From CALOCN01 sp942491735 (GTDB taxonomy: Bacteria > Eisenbacteria > RBG-16-71-46 > JABDJR01): a stretch of 64,000 nt of DNA. The stretch covers positions 62,001 to 126,000 of the forward strand of contig CALOCN010000013.1 in NCBI GenBank assembly GCA_942491735.1. The letters run 5' to 3'. Positions 18,101-28,900 of the stretch are shown here, piece after piece. Under the pieces are notes generated by a model. That model was not told the origin of the DNA. It ran no database searches and was given only the letters and a program-made list of their open reading frames with translations. A program made the translations under genes and the position numbers. Position 1 is the first letter of the stretch. Every line of letters begins with the position of its first letter.

Positions 18101-19347
18101 ATCTGGGGCGGGTCATCACCAACCTGCTCAGCAACGCGTTCAAGTTCACCGGAGAGGGTGGCACGGTCTCGGTGAGCCTTCGCCGGGTGGCCGCCTCCGA
18201 TGGCGACGAGGCAGTGATCACGGTGAGCGATACCGGGGTGGGAATCGGCGAATCGGATTTGGAACGGATTTTTGACCGCTTCTATCAGGCCCATTCGGGT
18301 CAGCACGATCTTCAGCCCGGAACCGGAATCGGACTGTCCCTGGCCCGGGAGCTGGTGGATCTTCACGGGGGTCGCATCGAGGTGGAAAGCACCGAGGGCA
18401 AGGGGACGTCGTTCCGGGTGGTGTTGCACACGGAACGGGAGCCGATGACGGCCACTGCGCCGGTTGCCGGTGACGCATCGTGTCGGGGACCGGCCGAACG
18501 GGCAAAAGCGTCGCGGAACACCGAGCCCGGGAAGATGGCCGTGGGGAACGCGGCCCTGGTGGAGGATGTCGACGCCCTGGACCGCACGACGGTGCTGATC
18601 GTGGAAGATCACCCCGAGGTGCGCGCGTTGGTGCGCAAGCATCTGGGTTCCCGCTACCGGGTGGTGGAAGCGGCCGATGGCGAGGAGGCGCTTGCGCTGG
18701 CGCGTCAGGACGTCCCTGATCTCATCCTGTCCGATGTCATGATGCCCAAGCTGGACGGGTTCGGGTTGGTGCGCGCGCTGAAGGATGACCCGGAACTGGA
18801 CTACGTACCGGTGATTCTGCTCACCGCGCGGGATGCGGTGGAGGACCGGATGCATGCCTTGGGGATCGGCGTGGACGACTACCTGGCCAAGCCGTTCCAT
18901 TCCGGTGAGCTGGCGGCCCGGGTGGAGAACCTGATCCGGTCCCGCAAGACGCTGCGTGAACGCTTCGCTGAACAGTTCGGGGTTGAGCCGGCAACAAACC
19001 TCAACAGCGCGGATGAGAACTATCTGGCCCAGGTCACTCGGGCCATCAACGAACGCCTCGCCGACGAAGACTTCAACGTAGCCGCGCTGGCCGGTGTTCT
19101 TGGCCAGGGTCGCTCGCAGATGTTCAAACGGGTGAAGGACGTTTCGGGCAAGACCCCCACCGATCTCATCAAGTCCCTGCGACTGGAACGGGCCAAGCGG
19201 ATGCTGGAAGCCAAGGCGGGCACGGTGAGCGAGATTGCCTACGGGGTAGGGTTCAAGAGCGTGAGCCACTTCAGCCGGAGCTTTCGGGAGACCTTTGGAG
19301 CGGCGCCCGGGACCTGGACTGCGGACGACCCCTCCTCAAGAACGTAG
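15172..19347 (+). CDS. Hybrid two-component system (HTCS): propeller sensor, histidine kinase, receiver and AraC-type DNA-binding domain
   Basis: A 1,391-residue one-protein signalling system. Signal/anchor at the N-terminus (LTFPFLCILVLFLASGALAA), then a two-component regulator propeller (about 30-660, repeated GYLWMGTTDGVVRFDG-type units), a Y_Y_Y domain (about 676-755), a membrane segment (762-782), a charged coiled coil, HisKA with phospho-His869 (NVSHEFRTPLTL), HATPase (N-box VITNLLSNAFKFT, G-box SDTGVGIG), a receiver with Asp1188 (ILSDVMMPKLDG) and Lys in YLAKPF, and a C-terminal AraC helix-turn-helix (GFKSVSHFSRSFRETFG). All catalytic residues are present. In Bacteroidetes such proteins sense extracellular oligomers and activate nearby operons, so the adjacent proteases are likely targets. 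The start is a GTG without a clear ribosome site. Confidence 0.95.
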   Translation: MRLTFPFLCILVLFLASGALAATHPSYAPRQWTVRDGLPTNLVYGIVQTRDGYLWMGTTDGVVRFDGARMRVFDAGNTEGLVNNLLPYVGIDPDGDVWAWGSAPWVSTLETRARTFGPEVGMPRIGVRDPLLESDGRVWIPTGRGLMRVQGDRVEHAHPDLEGKSVARPHRTRSGVFLVPVIGEGFFTLQDDVLTRVGELLPSGGRLHIQEGADGVVWLPLTAGLARWVPGESEPQPVTGLPSTPITFLELDDRSGNLWVGSRDGLFRGDLRTDPPVFTREADAAPHDMLFAGDGSVWTARDSVVTRNQRTVYTAPSSVLSLFEDREGNVWVGTGESGVVRLRRTTLGTLYPQVKIDNVIDDGGGGLLMGASDGSLIRMDLHGETVQQAPPFWALHRDSQGRLWGGNASGLFRFNEDGWENVQTRTHVHSIAETSDGWLWVTGQAQIDRLRAGRWETFTPKEGTSNGPMHFCGEGPDGSVWIGSPEGLFRYRHGQWAALTEADGLSSNRVFSAFVDRRGVVWAGTEGRGLNRIELSDPADIKSARITRIMERDGLFENGLLTVTADAMGRLWCGSNRGIFWVPLEQLDAFAGGTRDRIHCTVYTENDGLVSAVGNDDGFPNALEMNGHLYLTTDRGLAAIHLSQVVSSLPELPVVLEAVQVAESSIPVLSESHDLAKGQREFEITYTAPTFIDPENVRFRYRLIGFRNEWVEAGSRRTAYFTNVPPGRYRFEVMASQGSGGWGRAGTQLALSVPAFFHETPWFRGLMVLVGLGLVIGGVVGRGRLAARRQRELQETVRERTTELETARAVAEQAREAETRERELTDEERRKAEAARRTAEEARETAQRQAKRLLELDQAKSRFFANVSHEFRTPLTLTIGPVEDVLSGMHGDLSDEAKQELRIAVRSSHSVLDLVNQILDLAKLEAGELTLQRSEGDLGACVNRASEAFVSLAERRGVTLTVDLAPRPVRASFDETHLGRVITNLLSNAFKFTGEGGTVSVSLRRVAASDGDEAVITVSDTGVGIGESDLERIFDRFYQAHSGQHDLQPGTGIGLSLARELVDLHGGRIEVESTEGKGTSFRVVLHTEREPMTATAPVAGDASCRGPAERAKASRNTEPGKMAVGNAALVEDVDALDRTTVLIVEDHPEVRALVRKHLGSRYRVVEAADGEEALALARQDVPDLILSDVMMPKLDGFGLVRALKDDPELDYVPVILLTARDAVEDRMHALGIGVDDYLAKPFHSGELAARVENLIRSRKTLRERFAEQFGVEPATNLNSADENYLAQVTRAINERLADEDFNVAALAGVLGQGRSQMFKRVKDVSGKTPTDLIKSLRLERAKRMLEAKAGTVSEIAYGVGFKSVSHFSRSFRETFGAAPGTWTADDPSSRT

Positions 19348-19456
19348 CCGCTGCTTCCCCCATCCCGAGTCCGTAATTGCTCGCAATGTATTTCATGCGG
19401 GATAGAGGAATTGGCCGCGCCAGAGTGGATTTCTGCGGGGTGCGGGAGAAAGGATT

Positions 19457-19484
19457 TTGTCACCGCTTCCAATCAAGAGATAAT
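19457..19484 (+). promoter_or_regulatory. Promoter candidate for the giant surface protein gene
   Basis: TTGTCA (19457-19462, five of six) and GATAAT (19479-19484, five of six) with a 16-base spacer, 51 bases before the TTG start. It lies in a locally AT-rich part of the 188-base gap after the HTCS gene. Confidence 0.45.
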
Positions 19485-19535
19485 TGGTCGGCAATCTGAG
19501 CCACCCCCGGTTACCCACACTCAGGAGCACTTCCC

Positions 19536-22500
19536 TTGATCTCGGCCCAACCCTACCGGCTTGCCCTACTCGTTGTTTCCCTGCTGCTTCTTGGGGGAAC
19601 GTCTCCAGCCCAGGCCGTCACCTGGACCGACATCACCGCAGGGACGAATCTCGACGATGCCGGCGAATCCAACGCCTTCGCCTGGGGCGACATCGATCGG
19701 GACGGGGATCTCGACCTCTACGTGGTCAACGCGACCGGAGACAAGCTCTACCGCAACGACGGGGGGCTGGTTTTCGCGGATGTCACGCCGGTCGAGTTGT
19801 CGACCTCCGGGCTTTCCAATTCGGCCAGCCTGCTTGATTTTGACCGGGATGGAGATCTGGACCTCTCCCTTGGCAACAACGGAGCCAACCAGTTGTTTCG
19901 CAACGAGGGCGGCTTTGTCTTTGTCGACATCGCCGATTCCGATTTCGGTGGGCCCCAGAACACGGGGACGATCGCCTGGGCCGACTACGACCAGGATGGG
20001 GACCTGGACGCCTACCTCTGCAACTTCACCGAGCCCAATGTTCTTCTGAGGACCGACTCCGTCCAGCTTGCCGACGGCTCGCTGCAGATCGTGGATTTCG
20101 TGGATGTGACGACACCGGCGCTGGCCCTGGTCGCCACCAATCGCATCGCTGCATGGGGAGACCTGGACAACGATGGGGATCCGGATCTCCACGTGGGCAT
20201 CGACGGACTCGCCGACAAGGTATTCGAGAACGACGGTGGGGTGTGGATCGAGCATACGCTTCCCGTCGCGAGCCGTAGCTTTGGCGTCGTCCTGGCCGAC
20301 TACAACGAGGATGGGCTCCTCGACATCTACTGCTCCAGCTACACGAGCGGGAACACGCTGTTCGAAAACCAGGGGGGCTTCACCTTCATTGATGTCGCTC
20401 CCGCCCTTGGATTGACCCTGGGAACAAGGAACTCCAACGGCGCAGCCTGGGTGGATTGGGATTACGACGGGGATCTTGATCTCTACGTCCAGAACATCGA
20501 TCCCGACGATGAGGTGTGCGAGAACCTTGGCGGAACCTTCTCGGTTACGTTGAACACGGATCACCCCGTTGGCAGGGACATTGGGCAGGGTTGGGTGGAT
20601 CTCCAGAACGACGGCCAAATGGAGCTCTATCTGTGTGCGTTCACGGTGGGAGGCAGCGCTCCCAACAAACTGCTCCAGGCGCCCGCTTCGGGAAACAATT
20701 GGTTCACGGTGAGCTCCCGAGCCATGCCGGGAACGCGGGTGACCCTGCACGCGGACGGACAGTCCTGGATGCGGGAGTTCAACGATGGGGACGGGCTCAT
20801 GAACCGCCCCCCCAGCGAGTATGTCTACTTTGGCCTCGGCAGCGAAACGACCATCGACTCCCTGGAGGTCCGGTGGGTGCATGGGGGGACCCGGATCATC
20901 GACGGGTCCGAGCTTTCGATCAACTCGGTGTTCGAACTGGACCCGGTGTTCCCGCTGGTGTTGGAGGCGTCCGACGGAGTCCATGAGGACCGGGTCGAGC
21001 TGGTCTGGTCCGTGGGAAGTGGATCCGGCCGTTTCTTCGAGCTCTACCGTGACGGTGCGCTGATCACCGTTCTCTCCTCCGAAACAGGATCCTTCGACGA
21101 CTTTGGCCGGGTGCCCGGAATCGTGCACAGCTATGAGTTGCGGGAGATCACCCTCCCCGACTCCGTCGAGGTCCGTTCCGGAACCGACACCGGGTCAACC
21201 ACCTTCCATACCCCGACCTCGATGAGTGCCACCGATGGCCTGTTCCTCGAGGGTGTCCTGGTGACCTGGTCGGACCGCTCCGAGTTCGAGGACGGATACG
21301 AGCTCATGCGCTGGGTGGAGGGGGACTCGGTAGGCACCGCGCAGACCCTGGACAGCCTGGCCGCGAACTCCGGGTCCTACTTCGACTCCACCGCGGCCAC
21401 CGGGACCTCGTGGGTCTACGGTCTCAAGGCCTTCCGTGAGGTCGGGGGAACCCCGGTCTTTTCCGCTTCCGTCCAGGACGCCGGTTTCACCGCGGCGGTC
21501 CTTCCTCCCGTCGCCTTCTCGGCTTCGGACGGACAGCACAACGACAAAGTGGTTCTGGTCTGGCAGCACAGTGATCCGGCGAATGCCACCTGGGACGGAT
21601 ACCGCATCTATCGCGACAACGTGCAGATCGGCGGGGATCTTGCTCCTGCCACGACCCTGTACGAGGACCTCACCGGTCTCGGGGTGTCCCACGACTACGA
21701 GATCGTTGCTTTCGGGGATGTGGGGAGCCTCGCCATCTACCGTGAGCGCGGCCTGGCCGGGGTGGCCGAGGCCATGGTGGAGGTCGAGTCCGCCCGGCAG
21801 CTCGATGTGGGCATCGGCGGGCCCAACACCCTGGAAGGTCCCACCCAGGTGGAGGCCACCGACGGTAAGCATGACGACAAGGTCGTGATCACCTGGTTCG
21901 ACGCGCCCAACGAGGATCAGTACGTGATCCGGCGGGATGCGGTGGTGCTGGACACGATCGCCGGGGACCTGACCGCCTATACGGATGTCACCGCCGACCC
22001 GGGTGTCGTCTACAACTACTGTGTGCAGGCCGTCGCAGGTCCGGGCGGAACCTCGTTGGACGACGATTGCGACAACGGGGACCGTTCCCTGGTCGCCCCC
22101 CCCATCAACCTGGCCGCCAGCAGTGGGGAGTACGAGGACCGCATCGAACTCTCCTGGGAGAGCGAATCGACCACGGCGACCCTGTTCAAGATCTACCGTG
22201 ACGACACGCCCCTGGCCACGGTGGGAGGAGCCACGCTCCGTTACATCGACTACACGGCGGGCACCGAGGTGCATCGCTACTGCGTGGCCGCGGTCACCGC
22301 CGGCGGCGCCGAATCGGACACCACCGACACCTGTATCGACGGACTGCGCACCATCACTCCCCCCACCGCGGTGAACGCCACCGACGACGAGTACGAGAAC
22401 CGGGTGGAGTTGACCTGGAGCGATGAATCCGAAGTGGAGACCGGCTACCGGATCGAACGCTCCATCCGCGGCATCGCGACCACCGAGAATTCCGGCAACG

Positions 22501-22937
22501 TGGAGATCCTGGAGGTGGCGGCGCCCGCTTCGGTGGTCGAGGGAGTGATCGAAAGCAACAGCAGCATCACCCTGTTCGAGGAAGGGGACAACATCCTTCT
22601 GGCCTCGGACCTCGATCTGGAAGCCACGGAGACCGGGCTTTCCGATCCCAGCCGCGCGGTGGCCGGAACCATTCCGGCCGGAAACCTGGTCAAGTCCTTC
22701 TATGTCCACAGCGACCCCGTCACCGCCGAGGGGGACCGGATTCGGCTCGCCGGCACGATCTGTTTCAGCGGAGAGGTGTACGGCCTCATCGTGACCCGTC
22801 CGGAACTCGACTCACCGATCCCATCCTGGGCAATCCCGGAACCACCTATCCCACCGCTGCCTCGGTGCGGGGACTCGAGCACTCCACGGCGAGCAATACC
22901 GACTACTGGAGCCTTTCGCAGGACCGGCGTCGCCTGA
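19536..22937 (+). CDS. Giant exported FG-GAP/ASPIC-UnbV/FN3-like surface protein, 5' part (frame broken near 22810)
   Basis: TTG start 19536 follows AGGAG 10 bases upstream. Signal peptide LALLVVSLLLLGGTSPAQA. Residues about 45-370 are FG-GAP/VCBS repeats with calcium-binding loops (DIDRDGDLDLYVV, DFDRDGDLDLSLG, DYDQDGDLDAYL, DWDYDGDLDLYVQ). Residues about 390-470 are an ASPIC/UnbV domain (YVYFGLGSETTIDSLEVRW). Repeated FN3-like modules follow, each opening like ATDGKHDDKVVITWFD. After about codon 1090 the frame loses similarity to the protein and stops at 22937, while the continuation is in the next frame (DPILGNPGTTYPTAASVRG). One missing base near 22810 explains this. With the downstream part the full protein would be 3,998 residues. 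Probably cell-surface adhesion or matrix; ligand unknown. Confidence 0.85.
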   Translation: MISAQPYRLALLVVSLLLLGGTSPAQAVTWTDITAGTNLDDAGESNAFAWGDIDRDGDLDLYVVNATGDKLYRNDGGLVFADVTPVELSTSGLSNSASLLDFDRDGDLDLSLGNNGANQLFRNEGGFVFVDIADSDFGGPQNTGTIAWADYDQDGDLDAYLCNFTEPNVLLRTDSVQLADGSLQIVDFVDVTTPALALVATNRIAAWGDLDNDGDPDLHVGIDGLADKVFENDGGVWIEHTLPVASRSFGVVLADYNEDGLLDIYCSSYTSGNTLFENQGGFTFIDVAPALGLTLGTRNSNGAAWVDWDYDGDLDLYVQNIDPDDEVCENLGGTFSVTLNTDHPVGRDIGQGWVDLQNDGQMELYLCAFTVGGSAPNKLLQAPASGNNWFTVSSRAMPGTRVTLHADGQSWMREFNDGDGLMNRPPSEYVYFGLGSETTIDSLEVRWVHGGTRIIDGSELSINSVFELDPVFPLVLEASDGVHEDRVELVWSVGSGSGRFFELYRDGALITVLSSETGSFDDFGRVPGIVHSYELREITLPDSVEVRSGTDTGSTTFHTPTSMSATDGLFLEGVLVTWSDRSEFEDGYELMRWVEGDSVGTAQTLDSLAANSGSYFDSTAATGTSWVYGLKAFREVGGTPVFSASVQDAGFTAAVLPPVAFSASDGQHNDKVVLVWQHSDPANATWDGYRIYRDNVQIGGDLAPATTLYEDLTGLGVSHDYEIVAFGDVGSLAIYRERGLAGVAEAMVEVESARQLDVGIGGPNTLEGPTQVEATDGKHDDKVVITWFDAPNEDQYVIRRDAVVLDTIAGDLTAYTDVTADPGVVYNYCVQAVAGPGGTSLDDDCDNGDRSLVAPPINLAASSGEYEDRIELSWESESTTATLFKIYRDDTPLATVGGATLRYIDYTAGTEVHRYCVAAVTAGGAESDTTDTCIDGLRTITPPTAVNATDDEYENRVELTWSDESEVETGYRIERSIRGIATTENSGNVEILEVAAPASVVEGVIESNSSITLFEEGDNILLASDLDLEATETGLSDPSRAVAGTIPAGNLVKSFYVHSDPVTAEGDRIRLAGTICFSGEVYGLIVTRPELDSPIPSWAIPEPPIPPLPRCGDSSTPRRAIPTTGAFRRTGVA

Positions 22938-25900
22938 CCTTCAACGTGAGCGTGGGGGGGCCCAAGCTGGACACCTTCCGCATCATCACCGCTCCCGGAG
23001 CCCTGGTGGACTGTCTCCTTCCCCTGGTCGAGGTGGTGGGCACCACCCGCGCCGACGAGGAGTCCTTCGAGGACGACACCGCCTACTCCGGCGAGCGCTA
23101 CGACTACTGTGTGCGGGCGTTCGACGCGACGGGGGAGTCGGACACCGACTGCGACGGCGGGAGTCGTCGCCTCAAGGCCCCCACCCAGGTTGTGGCCAGC
23201 GACGCCACCTTCGAGAACGGCGTCCAGGTGGAATGGAAGGACAACTCGGGGTACGAGGACGGGTTCCACGTCTATCGTCGGACCGCCAACGAGCCCTCGG
23301 TTCTGGTCTCCCCCCTCGTTCCCGCCAACAGCTACAGCTACTTCGACGACGGCAGCGTGCAACCGCTGGTGTACGGGACGGTCTACACCTACGAGGTGGC
23401 GGCCTACGACGCGGCCACCGGTGAGTCCGTGCGGGACAGCGATACCGGGTACACCCGGTTGGCCGCCCCGGTGGACGTGAATGCATCCGAGATCTATGCC
23501 GATCGTGTGGTGGTGACCTGGTCGGACGTCTCGAACCTCAACACGGGGTACCGCCTCTACCGGGACGGGAACCTGGTCACCGCGGCCATCGGCGCCGACG
23601 AGACCAGCTATACCCAGCTCACGAGTTCACCCCTGACATCCGCCCTGTTCTGTGTGGAAGCCTACAGCGCGACCGATGTCTCGGAGCAGGTCTGCGATCT
23701 GGGAGGAAGCGGCTCCAGCGGTCCGGATGTGGCCGGCACGCTGGAGCTGGACACCTTCGTGTCGGATATCTCGCAGATCTCCGATCAACAGCAGTTCGGT
23801 ACCGCGGTGGCCATGGGAACCTCCGTGGCCCTGGTGGCCGACTCCCGGCCAAACTATCAGCGGGTGTACATCTATGAGCGCAACGATTTCGGATGGGCCC
23901 TGACCGACACGCTGCAGCACGACACCTCCGTGTTCCTCAACGATGTGCCTTCCCTGGCCGTCTCGGAAGACGACCAGACCGTGGTGGTGGGTAACGCCTA
24001 CAGTTCCCGGGTGTGGATCTACGAGCGGTTCGGCAACCAGTGGCTCCTGGCCCAGGAGCTTTGCCGCTACAGTGACGCGGTCAATGGGTTCTACATCTCG
24101 GCCAGCGCCGGACCGCGCGGCAGCATCAGTCCCAGCGGGCAGGTCTTCGTGGAGTCCGGCAACAACCAGACCTTCACCATCCAGGCCAACGGCAACGCGT
24201 ACATCAACGCGATCTTCGTGAACGGCTCTCCCCTACCCGGTTATCCCCATGTCGACATGTGGGGGGAGCAGGTGCAGTACACCTTCAACAACGTCACCTC
24301 GAACCAGACCATCACCTGCGACTTTACCTTTGCCATGGTGGAGGGGGGACCCAATCCGGACCGCCATCCCACGCCGCAGACCGGAGCGGCGGCGGGGGGT
24401 ACCGTGACCCCCACCGCGTCCATGCCCACCTGTGGGGGGGCGTTCAGGAATTTCGGCAAGGCGGTCGCGATCAGTGGGGCAACCCTGGCCGTTGGTTGTG
24501 ACGGCAGTTCCACCCAGGAGGGTGAGGTCCATGTCTATGTGCGCACCGGCGGAACCTGGAGCCCGGCGACCCCCGACAGCCCGACCCTGATCGGCGACAC
24601 CGACGACGACCTGTTCGGCCAGTTCATTGCCCTGGACGGTGAGGTCATGGTGGTGGGACAGCCGGACTCGACCACCGGAGGCAACGACTCCAAGATCAAG
24701 ATCTACCGCGGGGGTGGGGGGAGTTGGACCCCGGAAGCCACCTTCGACGGCTTGGCCCGGAACTGGGCGGGTCCGTTGGACGTGAGCGGCAACTTTGTCA
24801 TCGCCGGCAACCGTGCCGGGGCCGACGAGGCCCGCATCTACGAGTACGATCCCCGCACGGCATCCTGGGCACCCGCGGTGACCGACCACGCTTCCGGTGG
24901 GGGGCGGCTCCCGGTGGTTTCCGGTCTGTTTGGACAGACGGTTGCCATTGAAGGTGCGGTGGCGGTGGTGGGAGCGCCGGATCGAAACACCGGTCAGGGC
25001 GCGGTGGGGCTCTACCAGCGGATCGACGGGGTCTGGCGACAGACCCAGACCGTCGTGGACGATTCGGATGATGCTCCGGGTCAGTCCGGAACCCTGCTGG
25101 GGGACAGCTTTGGCGAGGCTTTGGATCTCGGCCCCGACTATCTGATCGTGGGTGCACCCGGACAGCAGCCGGTCTCGGTGGGGAATCTGGGGTTGGCCGC
25201 CATCATGCCCATCCCCGCGGCTCCGGAACAGGTTGCCGCCACGGATGGGACCCGGGCGGATCGGGTGCAGGTGCGTTGGCGCGATGTCTCTACCAGCGAG
25301 GAAGGCTTTGTCGTCTATCGGGACGGCGACGAGGTGGGCACGGTGTCCGCGAACTCCCTCTCCTATGACGACTACGGGGCCGAACCGGGTCGCGCCTATC
25401 GGTACGAAATCACCGCCTTCACCGCCGGGGGGCTCGAAAACCTGGGGGTGGATGAGCGGGACTTTGGACGACGGGCTCCCAACGGGGAAATCACCGGGCG
25501 GATCGTGACCGAAACCGAGTCCCCGGTGGAAGGCGTGGAAGTCTGCCTGGATCCCCCCGGGGCGACCGCTCTCCAGTTCGACGGGACCTCGGGGCACGCC
25601 ATTCTCGAGCCGGGGTTGAGCTTCGGGGATGATGCAGCCGGGTTCACCCTGGAGTTCTGGGTCCGGCCGGCGGTGATCGGCGGCTTGCGGACCTTGTTCG
25701 TCCAATCCGATGAATCCGGTGACGACGAGTTCCGGGTCAGCCTCAACGGCGCCCAGTTGGAAGTGGAGATTCGCGGGTCGTTGTTTGCCAGCGGAGCCGG
25801 CAGCGATCTGTTCGAGGTGGGACAGTGGCGGCACGTGAGCGTGTCGACGCCCACGCTCATCCTCAGCGCCCTGTCTCCGGACGGTCTCAATACGACCTCG

Positions 25901-28900
25901 GCCCTGCCCCCGTCGAATCTTACCCTCAGGGTCTACGACCCGGATGCGGACACCTTGTTCGAGACCTCTCCCTCGTGGACGCGGACCGCTCCCTACGGCC
26001 TGGGCCAGGAGGGGCTCTCTTTTGTCCTGGGAGCCGAAGTGGTGAACGGCGTCCTGAGCGACACGTTCGAGGGCTGGCTCGACGACCTGCGAATCTGGTC
26101 CGAACAGCGGCTCTTGGCCCAACAGGACGCCGACCGCCGTCGCATTCTTCTGGGGAACGAACCGAACCTGGCAACCTACCTGCCCCTGGATCATCGGGCC
26201 GGCAAGGCGGCCGAGGACCTCACCGAGGATCCCCTCTATGCGGAGCTGGTGGACGGTGTGTACTGGGTCAACGATGCCGCTCCCATGGAGACCTGCGCCC
26301 TGACCGACAGTGACGGCAACTACGTCCTCTCCGCGCTTCGGTATGGGGAGAGCACCGCGTTCCGGGTGATTCCCACCGCCGAGGGGGTGACTTTCGAGCC
26401 CCCGGTCCGGCGCATCAGCCTGAGTCGCGGGAGTCCGGTGTGGAACTCGGTCGACTTCGAAGACGTCACCCAGTACGCGGTGGCCGGCCAGGTGGAGTAC
26501 GAAGCCGCTCCGGGTTGCTATCCCGCGGCCGAAATCTACGTGGACGATGAGCTGGCGGCCACCGCGGACGAGAACGGCCTGTTCGTTCTTGCGGTGAAGC
26601 CGGGCGATCACACCATCGAGCCCCGTCTGGAAGGGCACGTGTTCAATCCTGCGAGCTTCGATCTGTCGGTGAGCGAGCCGGTCGACCTGGGATTGATCGA
26701 GGACATCACCACCCGTCGGCTGGAACTGACCGTGGGTGGAGGTTGCCAGGGCGTGCCCATCGCCGACTTCACCGTGCGGATCCGCACCGCCAACAACTGC
26801 TATGACGAAGAAGTGGTGTTGAGCGACACCCAGCAGTTGGACCTCGCCCCGCGCGAGTATCTGATCTCCGTGGTCGACGTGGCCAATGTGGATCCGGCAT
26901 TCACCCGCGGGCAGATCCTGGAGTTCTTCGGCAACCAGGAAGCCCTGGAGGTGGATCTGCGCGAGGACGACGGTGAGGCGAGACTGTTCTACCGGGCGCC
27001 GCTGCAGATGGAGATCACCGGTCTGGTGGCGCCGACCTGCACCGAGCTGGTGCTTCCCGGTGGCGGTTTTGCCGCGTTGCCGGACATGATCCTGGACCAG
27101 TTCGAGCGGGTGGGGCTGGAGATCCGGGTGTTCGAGTCCTATCCGGGCGGTCTCGAGTGCCTGCCGGATACGGGCAGCGTGACCATCTTCGACGAGGTCA
27201 TTGACCGGGAAGAGTCGATCACCCTGCCCATCAAGAACGGTGTGGCTCGCTACCAGACCTCGGCCAGTACCCCCAACGTTCTGCGGGGACGTACCGCCAA
27301 CCGCCAGGACCGCTCCTACCAGAAGGCCATCTCCTTCGTGGCCAACGTGGACGGGGTGGTGGTGGACGACACCAAGTGGTTCCTGGTCAAGGGGCGCCGA
27401 GCCCGCCAGGGTACCTTTGTCGCCACCCCGGCCTCGGAGATCCCGATCATGATCCTGCGGGATCCGCCCGGAGATGGGTCGTCGGCCTGGGTCGAGTCGG
27501 GCACCTCTTTCTGTACGACCATCGACAGCGCGACCCTGAAGTCCACCGGGAATGGGGTGGATACCGAGGCCTTCTTCGGCATCAGTGGTTCGGCCGGGTT
27601 GGGCTACGAAATCGAGTTCGAGTACAGGTCGCCGGGTGGGATCGGGTTCTCCTACCTGAGGACGACCACGAGCATGGAGAGCCAGACCATCACCATCTGT
27701 GGTGAGACGTCGCAGAAGCTCTCGACATCCAGCGGCCCCCTGTTCGTGGGAGAGGACGGCGACGTCTACCTGAGCGTGGGGCTCAACTTTCAGTTCGCTC
27801 TCACCGACATCGTGGGCCTGGAGGAAGCCGGGTCGACCTGCACCGTCCTGACCAGCGAGGGGCTCTCCATGGCCCCGTCCGGGTTCGAGTCGGCTCATCT
27901 CTTCACCCGCGAGCACATCGAGAACGTCCAGATCCCGGCCGCCGAACACCTGGCGGATCTCTCGGAGGCCGAGGGAGACGCGGCGCGGGCCTTCGTGCTC
28001 CGCACCGGTGCACGGACCTGGGAAGCCCAACTCGCCCTGGCCGACAGCCTGGCCGGCGCCGCCGTGCTGGACCTGAACCGGTCCTTCTCGGCCGGAGCGG
28101 ATCTGGAGTACACGGCCCGCAGCACATCCGAGCGCTCCTTCACCACCGAGACCACGCTCGTCACCGACCAGACGATTGCCGTGGACCTGGGTGGGTTCAA
28201 GGCTGCGGGGAACGGGGTCAGCGGAGGCTATTCCCGCAAGATGTCGATGACGCGCAAGCATGTGCAGACCACCAACTCGGGCTCGACCGAGACGGTGGGG
28301 TATCGACTCTCCGACGACGACATCGGCGACTTCTTCTCGGTGGATGTGAAGATGGACCCGGCCTACGGAACGGCGGTGTTCGACCTGAAGGACGGAACCA
28401 GCTCCTGTCCCTGGGAACCGGGGACCCAGCAGCGGGACCGGGCCCAGCTGACCATTTCCGGTCCGCAGCCTCCGGAAGTCACCCCGGCCGACGAACCGGC
28501 CGAGTTCGTCCTGAACATCAGCAACCTGGGGGACAGCGACGAGGAGCGGGTCTACGTGGTGAAGCCGGTCCCGGGCTCCAACCGCGAGGGCGCGGTGCTC
28601 AAGCTCAACGGCGGCACCCTGGGCGACGGCGGCGTGACCTACTACATCCCGGCGCGGGAGACGATCAGCGCCAAGCTCACCGTGGAACGGGGGCCCAGCG
28701 CGTACCGCTACGACGACCTCAAGCTCATCATGATCACGCCTTGCGAGGCCTCATTGGTGCCGGACGGATTCATCAGCCAGACCGCGGACACGCTCACCTT
28801 CAGCGTGCACTTCGACGGTCCGTGCAGCGAGGTCACCCTGGAGAGTCCGCAAGCGGACTGGCTGGAGACCGGCAATACCCTTGGGGTCAGCTTGACCAAC

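Noticed and set aside
15982..19269. Antisense open frame of 1,095 codons opposite the HTCS gene
   Set aside because: The HTCS frame has every expected catalytic motif; the antisense translation has none.
24233..28261. A 1,342-codon open frame antisense to the giant surface gene
   Set aside because: Long open frames opposite high-GC genes are expected; the translation has no domain, while the plus strand encodes recognisable FG-GAP, LamG and FN3 units.
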